The translations under genes were made by a program, and so were the position numbers. This document shows, in pieces, positions 39,382-48,688 of a DNA stretch of 64,000 nt (positions are counted from its first letter, which is position 1; each line of letters begins with the position of its first letter). Where the stretch lies: NCBI RefSeq assembly GCF_024055795.1, contig NZ_JAMXMY010000014.1, positions 186,001 through 250,000 of the forward strand. Reading direction: 5' to 3'. The notes under the pieces were generated by a model that was not told the DNA's origin, ran no database searches, and saw nothing but the letters and a program-made list of their open reading frames with translations. This DNA comes from Actinoallomurus purpureus (lineage in GTDB: Bacteria > Actinomycetota > Actinomycetes > Streptosporangiales > Streptosporangiaceae).

Positions 39382-40278
39382 TCACTCCGCGGGGTCGCCG
39401 GTAGCCGGGAACACCTGGACGTTGCGCTCCTGAGGCTGCTGTACGGGCTGCTGCGGCTGCGCGGGGGCCTGGCCCGGCATCTGCGGCTGGTGGTGACGGC
39501 CGCCCTGAGGTTGCTGAGGTTGCTGCGGCTGCTCGGGGCGCGGAGCGGGCCGCTCCTGGTCACCCTGGGCGACGGCGTCGGCGACCATCTGCTCCAGCGG
39601 GCCGGACTTCTCCTCCTGCTCCAGGAGCGTGACGAGCGTGTCGGTGATCTCGTTGAGCCGGCCGAGCGCCTGCGTGTGCTGCTTGGTCATCTGGGCCAGG
39701 CGCTCGGAGGCACTCTCGTTGATGACCGACGAGCGGCGCTCCGCGGTGGTGAGCGTGCGCTCGGCCTCGGTGCGGGCCTCGGTGACCAGCGTGTCCGCTT
39801 CGTTCTTGGCGGCGGACAGGACGCGCTCGGACTCCTGCTGGGCCGCCGACAGCATGTGGCCGGCGTTCTCCTGGGCCTGGGCGATCGTGCGCTCGGACCT
39901 GCCCTGGGCCTCGTCGACGACGCGCTTGGCCTCGCGCTCGGCCTCCTCCTGGATGTGGGCGACCTTGCGCTCGGCCTCGCCCAGCTTCGACTGGGCCTCT
40001 TCCTCGGCGAGGTTGATGATCTGGCGAAGCCGCTCGCTGAGGTCGTCGCCGGTGGGGCGCCGGGCCTCGCGGACCTCGGACATCTCGCGGCGGGTGCGCT
40101 CGACCTCGTCGAGGGCCCGGGACAGCCGTGCTTCGAGCTCGCGGATCTGGTTGCGGGTACGGGCGATGTATTCGTCGACCTGACGGCGGTTGTAGCCGCG
40201 CATGACGATCTCGAACGTCTCCTCGCGGAGTGGCTCCTCGCGGAAGAGGTTCGGCAGGATCTCGGCTTCGTTGCTCAT
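39382..40278 (-). CDS. DivIVA/Wag31-like coiled-coil polarity protein
   Basis: The ATG at 40278 gives 298 aa. The N-terminal DivIVA motif (FEIVMRGYNRRQVDEYIAR, residues about 23-41) is the membrane-curvature-binding region. A long coiled coil with Ala/Glu/Arg heptads (LAEEEAQSKLGEAERKVAHI, SAAQQESERVLSAAKNEADT) spans about residues 45-235. The tail is Pro/Gln-rich (QQPQQPQQPQGG-like). It belongs to the actinobacterial set of polar-growth scaffolds related to DivIVA, Scy and FilP. It is divergent from the carbonic anhydrase gene. Upstream open sequence to 40554 has no coding support. Confidence 0.85.
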   Translation of the reverse strand: MSNEAEILPNLFREEPLREETFEIVMRGYNRRQVDEYIARTRNQIRELEARLSRALDEVERTRREMSEVREARRPTGDDLSERLRQIINLAEEEAQSKLGEAERKVAHIQEEAEREAKRVVDEAQGRSERTIAQAQENAGHMLSAAQQESERVLSAAKNEADTLVTEARTEAERTLTTAERRSSVINESASERLAQMTKQHTQALGRLNEITDTLVTLLEQEEKSGPLEQMVADAVAQGDQERPAPRPEQPQQPQQPQGGRHHQPQMPGQAPAQPQQPVQQPQERNVQVFPATGDPAE

Positions 40279-40493
40279 TGCCCTTGGGGGGTCGAAGGAA
40301 ACGTCTGTGACGACTCTCGATGGTTCCCCCCTCGCGCGCAAGGGGAATGCGGCTACTGGCAGGAATTCCTGTCCCATCCGTACGGCAGCACGAGAGTCTT
40401 CCCAGGTTAAATATCGCAAAATGCCGTATTTGGGAAATATGGCGCGCCGACCGGCCGAGGGCGGCCCCGCCGCCGCTTCTAGACTTGACGACC

Positions 40494-41021
40494 GTGACTG
40501 ACTTCTTCCACGGCGCCCTCGGCGAACACGAGCCCGACATCCATCCGGAGGCATGGGTGGCCCCGGGAGCCGTCGTCGTCGGCCGCGTGCGGCTCGGCCG
40601 GGCGGCCAACGTCTGGTACGGCTCGGTGCTGCGCGGCGACGACGAGGACATCATCGTCGGTGAGGAGTGCAACATCCAGGACCTGTGCTGCCTGCACGCC
40701 GACGCGGGCATGCCGGCCGTCCTGGAGGACCGGGTGAGCCTGGGGCACAAGGCCATGGTGCATGGCGCGCATGTTGAAACCGGCTCGTTGATCGGGATCG
40801 GGGCGATCGTGCTGAATGGCGCGCGGATCGGCGCCGGCACACTGGTCGCGGCCGGTGCGCTCGTCGGTCCGGGCAAGAAGATCCCCTCCGGGGTCCTCGT
40901 CGCCGGGGTGCCGGGCAAGGTCGTCCGGGAGCTGAACGACGACGATCGTGCGGTCCTCGCCCACACGCCCGAGACGTACGTCCGCAAGGCCGCCCTGCAC
41001 CGCGACGCCCGCTGGCGCTGA
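40494..41021 (+). CDS. Gamma-class carbonic anhydrase-like hexapeptide protein
   Basis: The GTG at 40494 is the start, based on homologous length (175 aa); open sequence further left lacks signals. The left-handed beta-helix has hexapeptide repeats (VVVGRVRLGRAANVWYGSVL, GSLIGIGAIVLNGARIGAGT). Metal ligands appear as CCLHADAG and LGHKAMVHGAHV (His-x4-His). Such trimers hydrate CO2 or bind other small substrates; many members of this YrdA/PaaY-like clade are poorly active. It stands alone and is divergent from the DivIVA-like gene. Confidence 0.85.
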   Translation: MTDFFHGALGEHEPDIHPEAWVAPGAVVVGRVRLGRAANVWYGSVLRGDDEDIIVGEECNIQDLCCLHADAGMPAVLEDRVSLGHKAMVHGAHVETGSLIGIGAIVLNGARIGAGTLVAAGALVGPGKKIPSGVLVAGVPGKVVRELNDDDRAVLAHTPETYVRKAALHRDARWR

Positions 41022-41035
41022 TCCGGGTCGCGCCC

Positions 41036-41337
41036 GACCGCGAGCCGTACGCCCGGTCGGGTCCAGGCCGGTCCGGCGGCGTTGCGCGGACCGGGAGCCG
41101 TACGCCGGGTCGGGGCCGGGTTCCGGGCCGGTCTGGCCGCGTGCGCGGACCGGGAGCCGTACGCCCGGTCGGGCCGGTCTGGCGGCGTTGCGTGGACCGA
41201 TCCCGTATGCCGGGTCGCCTGCGGTCCGTCTGGCGGCGTCGCGTGGACCGATCCCGTATGCCGGGTCGCCTGCGGTCCGTCTGGCGGCGTCGCGCGGACC
41301 GAACGTGTACGCGGTGGCGTACGGTCTGGCCCGCGCG
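41036..41337. repeat. Tandem array of about six 41-59-bp units
   Basis: Units begin GACCG: 41036-41088, 41089-41147, 41148-41194, 41195-41245, 41246-41296, and a shorter last one at 41297. Units 4 and 5 (51 bp) differ at one base. The common core is GACCGxxxCCGTAxGCCxGG and TCTGGCGGCGTxGCGxG. The array fills the gap between two convergent genes. No frame is convincingly coding, although 51 bp keeps all frames open. Confidence 0.85.
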
Positions 41338-41356
41338 ATCAGAGGCCGTCCGGGGC

Positions 41357-42526
41357 TCAGTGTCCGCGCTGCGCCCCCGAGGTGCTGCTGGGTGCCGAGT
41401 CCGTCCAGCCCTGCGCGACCACCGTCGAGGAGGTCCACACCACACCAGGGGCCAAGCCCGCCGTGGTGCCGCTCGGCTTCACGATGATGATCTCCTCGCC
41501 GAGGGCCCGACCGGTGGTGGTGTCGAGGATCAGGCGGTGCTGCTGCACGCCGCCGAACTTGGTGTGCTCGGTGATCGCGATCGCGGTGCCCGGCCGCCCC
41601 TGGGCGTCCTTGACCGAACCGGCCGCCGTGACCGTCTTCAGGTCCGCGAGCATCCGGAACGCCGCGCCCCGGACCTTCGGGGTCACCGGCATGTCCGTGA
41701 TCAGGCCCTTGGCGACGGTGTACAGCCACAGGTCCGAGGACATCGGGTCGCTCGACGACTCGGTGCCGTGCCCGGAGTACCAGCGCTTCAGGGAGGCCTT
41801 GAGCCGCTGCGGGTCGGCGGGCAGCGCCCGTAGGTCCTTCATGCTGACGTTGCGGCCGAGCCAGAACACCTTGTCGCCGTCGACGAGCGGGGCGCGGTTC
41901 ACGCTGGGCCGGCCCGGCTGTACTGACAGGGGCATCGGCCCGTACTTCGCCCTCCCGGAGCCCTTCGACGCCGGGACCGTGAAGGTGCCCGGGGAGCCCG
42001 CCCGCTTCCACGCCGCCGTGTCCGCGGGGCTCTCCGGCCGGGCGCCGAGCCGCTGGTCGCTGCTCCACTGCTCCTGCCGCGGCCGGCTCGGCGTCCACTG
42101 CTCCCGCTGCGACCGGTCGATGACGGTGTACCCGCCGGTCACCCGGTAGGCGTTCCGGTCCACGGTCGTGGTGTGCCAGTACCCGCCGACCTTGTCCGCC
42201 TGCCCGTCCGCCTCGGTCGCGGCCGCGAGCAGGATGGAGCGGGCGCTCAGCGTCACCGTCGGGCCGCCCGTCCGGGGACCGCCGGTCCGGGGGCCGGCTG
42301 TACGGTCGCTGGCCGTGCCGGTCGCGGAGATCGCCACCGCCACCGCCGCCGCGGCCGTGGCCGCGGTGAGGCCCAAGCCGCCCGTCAGCCACATGGTCCG
42401 GCGGGCGGGACGCGTACGGCCACGGGCGCGCGCGGCCGCGCGGAGCCGGTCGCGCCCCATCGCGACGACCGCGTGGTCGGGTGCGGGCTTGTCCAGCAGC
42501 GAGCGCACCATGCGCAGGTCATCCAT
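41357..42526 (-). CDS. CU044_5270 family membrane protein (ECF sigma partner)
   Basis: This 389-aa protein has a cytoplasmic N-terminus (MDDLRMVRSLLDKPAPDHAV), one membrane helix at about residues 46-68 (WLTGGLGLTAATAAAAVAVA), and a large extracytoplasmic domain (SILLAAATEADGQADKVGGY, VTGGYTVIDRSQREQWTPSR). The start codon overlaps the sigma factor gene by 8 nt, so both are translated together. This family regularly accompanies ECF sigma genes in actinomycetes and likely acts as its anti-sigma or sensor partner. No zinc-binding motif is seen. Confidence 0.85.
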   Translation of the reverse strand: MDDLRMVRSLLDKPAPDHAVVAMGRDRLRAAARARGRTRPARRTMWLTGGLGLTAATAAAAVAVAISATGTASDRTAGPRTGGPRTGGPTVTLSARSILLAAATEADGQADKVGGYWHTTTVDRNAYRVTGGYTVIDRSQREQWTPSRPRQEQWSSDQRLGARPESPADTAAWKRAGSPGTFTVPASKGSGRAKYGPMPLSVQPGRPSVNRAPLVDGDKVFWLGRNVSMKDLRALPADPQRLKASLKRWYSGHGTESSSDPMSSDLWLYTVAKGLITDMPVTPKVRGAAFRMLADLKTVTAAGSVKDAQGRPGTAIAITEHTKFGGVQQHRLILDTTTGRALGEEIIIVKPSGTTAGLAPGVVWTSSTVVAQGWTDSAPSSTSGAQRGH

Positions 42527-43070
42527 TGACGTCGATCTCCTTCTCCAGTGCGGTGCGAAGCTTCTTCCGGGCCCGGTTGAGGCGCGAGCCGACGGTTCCG
42601 TACGGGATCTTCAGGGCCTGGGCGACCTCCTCGTGGCTGAAGTCGGCCAGTGCCACGAGCAGCAGGACGTCCCGCTCCTTGCGGGTGAGCGCGGCGAGCG
42701 CCCGTGCCAGCTGCGGCTGCAGGCCCGCCGCGGTGACCGCCGTCACGACCTGGTTCTCGTGGCCGTGGTCGTCGGGGGCCGCCCGCGCGCGGGCGAGGGT
42801 CTCGTAGTGCCGTGACTCGACGCGCCGGTGCTGGGCGACGAGCCTGGTGGCGATGCCGAACAGCCACGGTCGAAATCCCCCGCGTGCCGGGTCGAACCGC
42901 TCGCGTTTGCGGAACGCGACCAGGAACGTCTCGGCGGCCACGTCGTCGGCGGCCTGCGTGTCGAGCCGTCCCGCGACGTACCGGTGGACATCACCGAAAT
43001 ACCGGTCGTAGACGGCGGTGAACCCGTCAGGGTCGTGGCGGTACTCCCGGACGAGGTCGGCGTCGCTCAT
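42519..43070 (-). CDS. ECF RNA polymerase sigma factor
   Basis: The ATG at 43070 (a GTG at 43106 would add 12 residues) gives 183 aa. Sigma-2: DGFTAVYDRYFGDVHRYVAG, AADDVAAETFLVAFRKRERF, RPWLFGIATRLVAQHRR. Sigma-4: ALAALTRKERDVLLLVALAD, SHEEVAQALKIPYGTVGSRL. It directs transcription of a small regulon; the next gene is its membrane partner. No autoregulatory promoter could be identified. Confidence 0.92.
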   Translation of the reverse strand: MSDADLVREYRHDPDGFTAVYDRYFGDVHRYVAGRLDTQAADDVAAETFLVAFRKRERFDPARGGFRPWLFGIATRLVAQHRRVESRHYETLARARAAPDDHGHENQVVTAVTAAGLQPQLARALAALTRKERDVLLLVALADFSHEEVAQALKIPYGTVGSRLNRARKKLRTALEKEIDVNG

Positions 43071-43320
43071 CTGTCCGCCCGCGTCGACGCCGGCCAAGCC
43101 GGTCACGTCTTGATCTCCGTCATGGGCGCCTTCCGGGCGAGGTGGTGGGCGGTCACCTGTACTCCGCGCCTTCGCCCGATCCCTTTCGCTCCCGATCGCG
43201 GATTTTTTCGCCCGCGCCCGGACCGCGCCGAGAGGTGTCCGGCACCGTACGGCTCGTCGGTCCGGTTCTCCTCCGTGATCACTTTGAACCCCAGGGTGGT
43301 GGGGGGCCGTTTACCATTAC

Positions 43321-46300
43321 ATGGTGGTCTGGGGGCAGGCATACGGTGATGGGCCCTCGGCCGCCGCCCAGGATCCCTTCGCGGTGGTCGAGCGTGACAC
43401 GCGTGCCATGGTCACGGCCGGATGGTGGCCCGCCACGCCGCCCCTCCAGCGGCAGAACCTCATCGCCGGCCGGATGCTCGTCCTGCCGGACGGCACGTGG
43501 TGGCTGTTCGGCGCCTGGGCCCGCTGGTACCGCTGGCTCCCCGCCGACGGCCAGTGGCACCTCTGCCCGCCTCCCCGGCTGCCGATGACGCGGACGTCGG
43601 CACGGCCGCTGGGGCAGGGGATGCCGGCGCCGCGCATCTCGCCCCACCTGGTGCCGTCCGGCCCCGACTTCGGCCACGAGCCGCCGCAGTCCCTGCCCTT
43701 CGTGGACGTCGACATACGGCCCGGAGTGACGTCCCGCGTACGGGCCACCGTCGAGTCGGCGGCAGCCCTCCAGCCGCACGACTACCCGCACTGGTGGAAT
43801 GCCTTCTCCTCGTCCACGCCGAGCACCGTGGCCGTCGGCTGGGGCGTGATGCTGTGGTCCGCCGCGGCCCCGGTGTTCTACTCCGGTCTCGACGCCCAGC
43901 TGCTCGACCTCTGGTCGCCGTACCGCGCCAGGCCGCTGCCCGGCGTCGACGGGCCGCGCTGGCTCACCCCGCCGCCACTGGAGTACCTGGTCGGCCTGTA
44001 CGCCGAGCGGTTGCGCGCCCACCGGGTCGACGCCGCCGTCGTGATCCTGCGCACGATGTGGGCGATGGCCAGCGCCCTCCGCGAGGACCCCCGCTTCCGG
44101 GCACGCGCGGACGCCCTCCTCGCCATCCTCGGCGCCACCCTGCACAACCCCACGGTCGACTACGCCGCCCTCCCGTACGGCGACCAGGCGATCGTCCAGC
44201 AGTGGCTCACCCGGTGCCCGCCCGTCCTGGCACCGGCGTTGCGCATCGAGGCGTCGGCGGGTGAGCACTTTCGCAATGCCTTCTACGACCTCGCCGTCGC
44301 TCTCGCCTCGATCGCCGGCGACCCGGCCGAACGCGGATACGTCGAACCCCGTCTCATCGCGGCGGCACTGCTGGCCGCCGACCTGGCGGTCGTCCGGCGC
44401 GACGTCGCCGGGCAGGTCATCGGCTGGCTCGACCCCGAGACCCGGCGCGTGACGCAGGCGATCCTCACCGGCACGGACCATCCGCTGCGGCGGTTCTGGC
44501 CGCGGGACAACCGGCTGCAGCCTCTCCTCCGGCGACGCGTCGAGGCGCTCCGGCCGGCCGCACGTGGCGCGCTCCTGGCCACGGTGTACGCGGCGGACCT
44601 CGCCTGGTGCCGGCTCGGCGGCATCCCGGCCCGCCCGCGCGGCTTTCCCGTGCCGGTCGCGGTCCTCGCCGAGATCCTCGGCGTCGACCGCGCCCGGAAG
44701 GCGGCACCCGCCGACCCGGTGACCCCCACACCGGGGCTCGCCCCGCTGTACCCCGCCGCCCCGGCGCCCGTGGCACCGCCCGCGGTCCCGCCCGTCGCGT
44801 ACCAGCCGCCCACCGGCCCGCCCGGCCAGGCCCCCACCTGGGCGGCACCACCCGCAGCACCACCCGCGGCGCCGGTCGCACCCGCCGGGACGATGGGGGA
44901 CGCCGACCCGTCGTGGGCAGCCCCGCCTGCGGCGGCGGCCGCACCGGCCGGGGCGATGGCCGACGCCGACCCGTCGTGGGCAGCCCCGCCTGCGGCGCCG
45001 GTCGCACCCGCCGGGACGATGGCGGACTCCGCCCCGTTGCGGGCCGCGCCGTCCAGGGCGGCCGGAGCCGTCAGGGGCGGCGACCCCGCCCACGTCGATC
45101 CTCCCGCGACGCGGCTTCAGGACGACGATTCGTCCGATGTCTCCTCGGATCACCCGTCCGGCACGGCGGCGGCCGCACCCGCTGGAACGATGGCGGACGT
45201 CGACCTGTCGTGGGCAGCCCTGCCCGCGGCAGCGGTCGTACCGGCCGGGGCGATGGCCGACGCCGACCCGTCGGAGGCCGCCCTGCCTGCGGCGGCGGTC
45301 GTACCAGCTGGGACGATGGCCGACGCGGACCCGTCGGAGGCCGCCCTGCCCGCGGCGGCCGGATCCGCCGGGGCCGTCAGGGACGGCGACGCCGCACCTG
45401 CCGACCCTGACGCGACGCGGGTTCAGGACGACGACTCATCGGATGTCTCTTCGGAACACCCGCCCGGCGCGCCGGCGCCCGCGACGCGGGCATGGGACGC
45501 CTCCACCGAGGCGGCGACAGCGGTCCCCGGCCCGGCCGTCCACGGCGACACGCCGGCGCCTGCGACGCGGGCCTGGGGCGGATCCGGCGATTCGGGCTCC
45601 GCGCCACCGGCCCGGGCGCCGCGAGAACCGGAGGATCCCGGCGCGGTGGTTTCCGGGCCTCCGGCGACGCGGGCATGGGACGCCTCCACCGAGGCGGCGA
45701 CAGCGCCCCCCGGCCCGGCCGTCCACGGCGACACGCCGACCGCCGGCCGAGGAGAACACGTCCGGCCGGGCGCGGATTCGGCGGGTGACCACCAGGAAGC
45801 GGTAGGCGCGGGTTCGCCGGTTGATCGCCGGGAAGTGCCGGGCACGGGTTCGCCAGGTGATCGCAGGGAAGCGGCAGGCACAGGATCGCCGGGTGATCGG
45901 CGGGAGGTGCCGGGCTCGGCGGGCGGCCGCCCGGGTGCGCCGGAGGACGACTCATCCGGTGGTGACCGGAGCGCGGAGCCGCAGACGGCGGGCCACGCCA
46001 CGATGCTCGACCGGCCGCCCCGCGCGCCGGCGGCCGCGCCGCCCGACGCGACGTACATCGACCCGCCCGGAGGCGGCACCCGGGCGGACTCCGGCGGGAT
46101 ACCGATCGTGAGCCCGCTGGGTCATCCGGTGCCGTCCGCACCCTCCGTGCCGGCGGGTCCTCCCATCCCTCCCGCGCCCCTCCTGCCGCCGGGCACGTCC
46201 GCACCGCACGCGCCGCCGGGTCCGGGTGACGCGTCACGGCCGGGCGCGGCCCCGCCCGGCACGCCGGGGCCCCCGCGCACCCGGATCCTCAGTGAGCAGC

Positions 46301-48051
46301 CGGGAGAACAGCCGGGCACCCGCATCCTGGGGGAGCAGCCGGGCGGCCGGATCCCTGGTGAGCGGCCGGGCACCAAGATCATGTCGCAGACGATGATGGG
46401 CGACCTCCTGGGTGCGCCGATGCCCGGCCGGCCGGTAGGCGAGATCGAGCCGCCGCCCTCCGGAGCGGTCCTGCCCGAGGTGACCGAGCGGTTCGGGATC
46501 CGGTTCGTCTCCGGTGCCGACGATCTCGCCGGGCTCCTCGACGACGTGCACCGCCTGGCGGCGTCCGGCGGGGAGACGGGGCCCGCCATCCTCGTCGTCG
46601 GTGCCCCGCACGGCGGCCAGCGCCGCTTCGCCCGCCTCGTCGCCCGTACGCTCGCCGACGCGGGCGTCGGTGACGGCTCCGTGCGCACCGTCGACGGCAC
46701 CGAGTTCGGCGGTTCGGCCGAGGCCCTCGGCGCGACGCTGGGCGGCGGGCCCCCGCTGCTGTTCGAGTGGATCGACGCGGCCCTGCTGCGGGCGTCCGAT
46801 CCGGCGGCGGTCGCCGCGGCGGTGATCCGCTCGCGGGGGAGCGCGACCGGCGGGGCGGCGCTGATCGCCACCTGCGAGCCGCGCGCGTACGACCGGCTGA
46901 AGACCGACTTCCCGGACCTGGCCGGCGTGTTCCGGGTGTTCCGGCTGCCGGACCTGGCCGACACGCAGACGCGGCTGACCGTCGTCCACGTGCTGGCGGA
47001 CGAGCGGCGTGTGACGGTCAACGCGCCCGCCCTGCAGACCGTCAGGGCCGATCTGCCGAGGCTGACCGGGTACGGCGACCTGGTGAACGCGCGCCTGGTC
47101 GAGGCGTATCTCGATCGGGCGGTCGCGCGGCACACCGACCGGTTCGGGGCGTCCCGCGATCGTCTGGTCCTCACACCGGAGGACTTCACCGGCGTGGCCG
47201 AGGAGATCGAGCCTGCACTGCGCGCCCCGGGAGACGTCGACGGCTTCCTGCGCGCCCTCGACGAGATGATCGGCCTGGACGGGGTGAAGCAGACCGTCGA
47301 GGGACTGGTCGCCGAGGCGCGGCTCGCCGCGGAGCGCGCCGCGCAGGGGTTGCCGTCGGGCAACCCGAGCCGTCATCTGATCTTCCTGGGCCGGCCGGGC
47401 ACCGGGAAGCGGACCGTGGCCGGGCTGGTCGGCGGCGTCTACGCCGCGCTGAACCTCCTGGATTCCGGCCAGGTGGTGGTGTGCAACGCCCGCGACCTCG
47501 GCGGGGACGACGCGGCGGCCAGGGTCGCGGCGCAGGTCGACCGTGCCGCCGGCGGCGTGCTGCTCATCGAGGACGCCGCCCTGCTCGACCGGATGTCCGG
47601 CGTGGTCACGGCGCTGCTGCGGCACATGGAGGAGCGACGCGACAAGTTCCTGTTGGTCTGTTCGAGCGAGCCGGCGGAGATGGACGGCTTCCTGCTGGCC
47701 AATCCCGGGTTCCGCGCGGAGTTCGGGGCGATCGTGGAGTTCCGGGAGCCGACCGACCGTCAGCTCGTGCGCTTGTTCTCCCGGTTCGCTGAGCGCGAGC
47801 TCTACCTGCTCGACGAGGAACTGCGTGTCGAGCTGCTGGGCCGTTTCGGTGAGATGCGCGGCTCGCGGGGGTTCGCGTTCGCCGAGACGGTCCGCCGGCT
47901 GTTCGAGGCGATCGTGGCGCGGCAGGCGGCGCGCCTGGCGGGGGCGCGGGTCGACGCGGCGACGGTGGCCCGCCTCACCGTGCGTGACCTGCCCGAGTCA
48001 CCGGCCGAGCGGCTGCTGCAGAGTCTCCACGAGGACCGTACCCGTCGGTAG
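43321..48051 (+). CDS. Giant EccA/CbxX-type AAA+ protein with repeat-rich linker
   Basis: 1576 aa from the ATG at 43321 (no clear ribosome site). Residues 1-460: a Trp-rich domain (DGTWWLFGAWARWYRWLPAD) plus a helical part (LEYLVGLYAERLRAHRVDAA). Residues about 470-1030: low-complexity linker with repeats of VAPAGTMxDADPSWAAPPA, two QDDDSSDVSS blocks, two ATRAWDASTEAAT blocks, GSPGDRRE units and GTRILGEQPG units. About 1050-1310: a degenerate ATPase with GAPHGGQRR for Walker A (about 1094). About 1315-1576: an intact CbxX/CfqX AAA+ domain, Walker A GRPGTGKRT (about 1357), Walker B GGVLLIEDAALL. EccA-like ATPases serve type VII secretion, but no ESX genes lie nearby. Its cytoplasmic role is unknown. 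Confidence 0.85.
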   Translation: MVVWGQAYGDGPSAAAQDPFAVVERDTRAMVTAGWWPATPPLQRQNLIAGRMLVLPDGTWWLFGAWARWYRWLPADGQWHLCPPPRLPMTRTSARPLGQGMPAPRISPHLVPSGPDFGHEPPQSLPFVDVDIRPGVTSRVRATVESAAALQPHDYPHWWNAFSSSTPSTVAVGWGVMLWSAAAPVFYSGLDAQLLDLWSPYRARPLPGVDGPRWLTPPPLEYLVGLYAERLRAHRVDAAVVILRTMWAMASALREDPRFRARADALLAILGATLHNPTVDYAALPYGDQAIVQQWLTRCPPVLAPALRIEASAGEHFRNAFYDLAVALASIAGDPAERGYVEPRLIAAALLAADLAVVRRDVAGQVIGWLDPETRRVTQAILTGTDHPLRRFWPRDNRLQPLLRRRVEALRPAARGALLATVYAADLAWCRLGGIPARPRGFPVPVAVLAEILGVDRARKAAPADPVTPTPGLAPLYPAAPAPVAPPAVPPVAYQPPTGPPGQAPTWAAPPAAPPAAPVAPAGTMGDADPSWAAPPAAAAAPAGAMADADPSWAAPPAAPVAPAGTMADSAPLRAAPSRAAGAVRGGDPAHVDPPATRLQDDDSSDVSSDHPSGTAAAAPAGTMADVDLSWAALPAAAVVPAGAMADADPSEAALPAAAVVPAGTMADADPSEAALPAAAGSAGAVRDGDAAPADPDATRVQDDDSSDVSSEHPPGAPAPATRAWDASTEAATAVPGPAVHGDTPAPATRAWGGSGDSGSAPPARAPREPEDPGAVVSGPPATRAWDASTEAATAPPGPAVHGDTPTAGRGEHVRPGADSAGDHQEAVGAGSPVDRREVPGTGSPGDRREAAGTGSPGDRREVPGSAGGRPGAPEDDSSGGDRSAEPQTAGHATMLDRPPRAPAAAPPDATYIDPPGGGTRADSGGIPIVSPLGHPVPSAPSVPAGPPIPPAPLLPPGTSAPHAPPGPGDASRPGAAPPGTPGPPRTRILSEQPGEQPGTRILGEQPGGRIPGERPGTKIMSQTMMGDLLGAPMPGRPVGEIEPPPSGAVLPEVTERFGIRFVSGADDLAGLLDDVHRLAASGGETGPAILVVGAPHGGQRRFARLVARTLADAGVGDGSVRTVDGTEFGGSAEALGATLGGGPPLLFEWIDAALLRASDPAAVAAAVIRSRGSATGGAALIATCEPRAYDRLKTDFPDLAGVFRVFRLPDLADTQTRLTVVHVLADERRVTVNAPALQTVRADLPRLTGYGDLVNARLVEAYLDRAVARHTDRFGASRDRLVLTPEDFTGVAEEIEPALRAPGDVDGFLRALDEMIGLDGVKQTVEGLVAEARLAAERAAQGLPSGNPSRHLIFLGRPGTGKRTVAGLVGGVYAALNLLDSGQVVVCNARDLGGDDAAARVAAQVDRAAGGVLLIEDAALLDRMSGVVTALLRHMEERRDKFLLVCSSEPAEMDGFLLANPGFRAEFGAIVEFREPTDRQLVRLFSRFAERELYLLDEELRVELLGRFGEMRGSRGFAFAETVRRLFEAIVARQAARLAGARVDAATVARLTVRDLPESPAERLLQSLHEDRTRR

Positions 48052-48173
48052 CCCAGGGTGACCCCCGACCCACCTGGGCGGGTGGCCGCCGAATGGCCCT
48101 CTTGGGTCATGTGCCACGGCGGATGGGACGCGTAGCCTTTTCCACAGGTGTGGGGATGAACGGAGGTGGACGC

Positions 48174-48335
48174 GTGCGCCAGTCGTACCTCGATATGCGC
48201 GTCCACGACCGGGTCGCGCTGGATGAGATCGAGCTCTACTCCGAGATGCTCAGCGCCGTCGCGACGGCGGATCGGCCGTTGACGACCGATGAGATCGACA
48301 TGGTGCTCGGGATCGGCCACGCCACACGGTCGTGA
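48174..48335 (+). CDS. Small conserved actinobacterial protein, 53 aa
   Basis: The GTG at 48174 has GGAGGT seven nt upstream. Sequence features: LDMRVHDRVALDEIELYSEM then LSAVATADRPLTTDEIDMVL and GIGHATRS. I recognise the pattern (acidic helix ending in RPLTxxEID-VLG) from short unannotated proteins in other actinomycetes. It is predicted to be helical. It follows the AAA+ gene by 122 nt, with its own possible promoter. Function is unknown. Confidence 0.75.
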   Translation: MRQSYLDMRVHDRVALDEIELYSEMLSAVATADRPLTTDEIDMVLGIGHATRS

Positions 48336-48345
48336 GCGACGTCAG

Positions 48346-48373
48346 GGTCGGCGCACGCGGGGATGCGCCGACC
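48346..48373. terminator. Hairpin between convergent genes
   Basis: GGTCGGCGCA at 48346-48355 pairs with TGCGCCGACC at 48364-48373. It separates the 53-aa gene from the CsoR gene ending at 48394. Confidence 0.7.
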
Positions 48374-48393
48374 GGCTCACCCCATGGCCGTGC

Positions 48394-48675
48394 TCACGAC
48401 TTCACGAGGCGCGCGATGGCCGCCGAAGCCTCCTTGACCTTCTCCTCGGCTGCGGGGCCGCCCTCGTTGATCGCCTCGGCGACGCAGTGGCCGAGATGGT
48501 CCTCCAGCAGCCCGAGGGCGACGGACTGCAGGGCACGCGTGACCGCCGACACCTGGGTGAGGACATCGATGCAGTACTCATCCTCGGATACCATCCGCTG
48601 TAGTCCGCGCACCTGACCTTCGATGCGGCGCAGCCGGACGAGGTAGGCGTCTTTGTCCTTCGCGTACCCGTGCAT
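48394..48675 (-). CDS. CsoR-family metal-sensing repressor
   Basis: The ATG at 48675 (AAGGTGGCCGGTATG) gives 93 aa. The DUF156 four-helix fold is seen in DAYLVRLRRIEGQVRGLQRM then VSEDEYCIDVLTQVSAVTRA. Cu(I) ligands Cys35, His60 and Cys64 match the Cys-His-Cys set of CsoR, and the arginine-rich first helix contacts DNA. A textbook CsoR operator lies just upstream, so the gene is autoregulated. No copZ or copA gene is adjacent, so its other targets are elsewhere. Confidence 0.9.
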   Translation of the reverse strand: MHGYAKDKDAYLVRLRRIEGQVRGLQRMVSEDEYCIDVLTQVSAVTRALQSVALGLLEDHLGHCVAEAINEGGPAAEEKVKEASAAIARLVKS

Positions 48676-48688
48676 ACCGGCCACCTTA

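Noticed and set aside
41082-42149. Long plus-strand frame through the tandem array and into the CU044_5270 gene
   Set aside because: The 51-bp period keeps frames open by chance and the rest is antisense to a real gene.
45137-45805. Alternative frames inside the linker of the AAA+ protein
   Set aside because: The repeats open all frames, but the main frame alone links recognisable domains at both ends.
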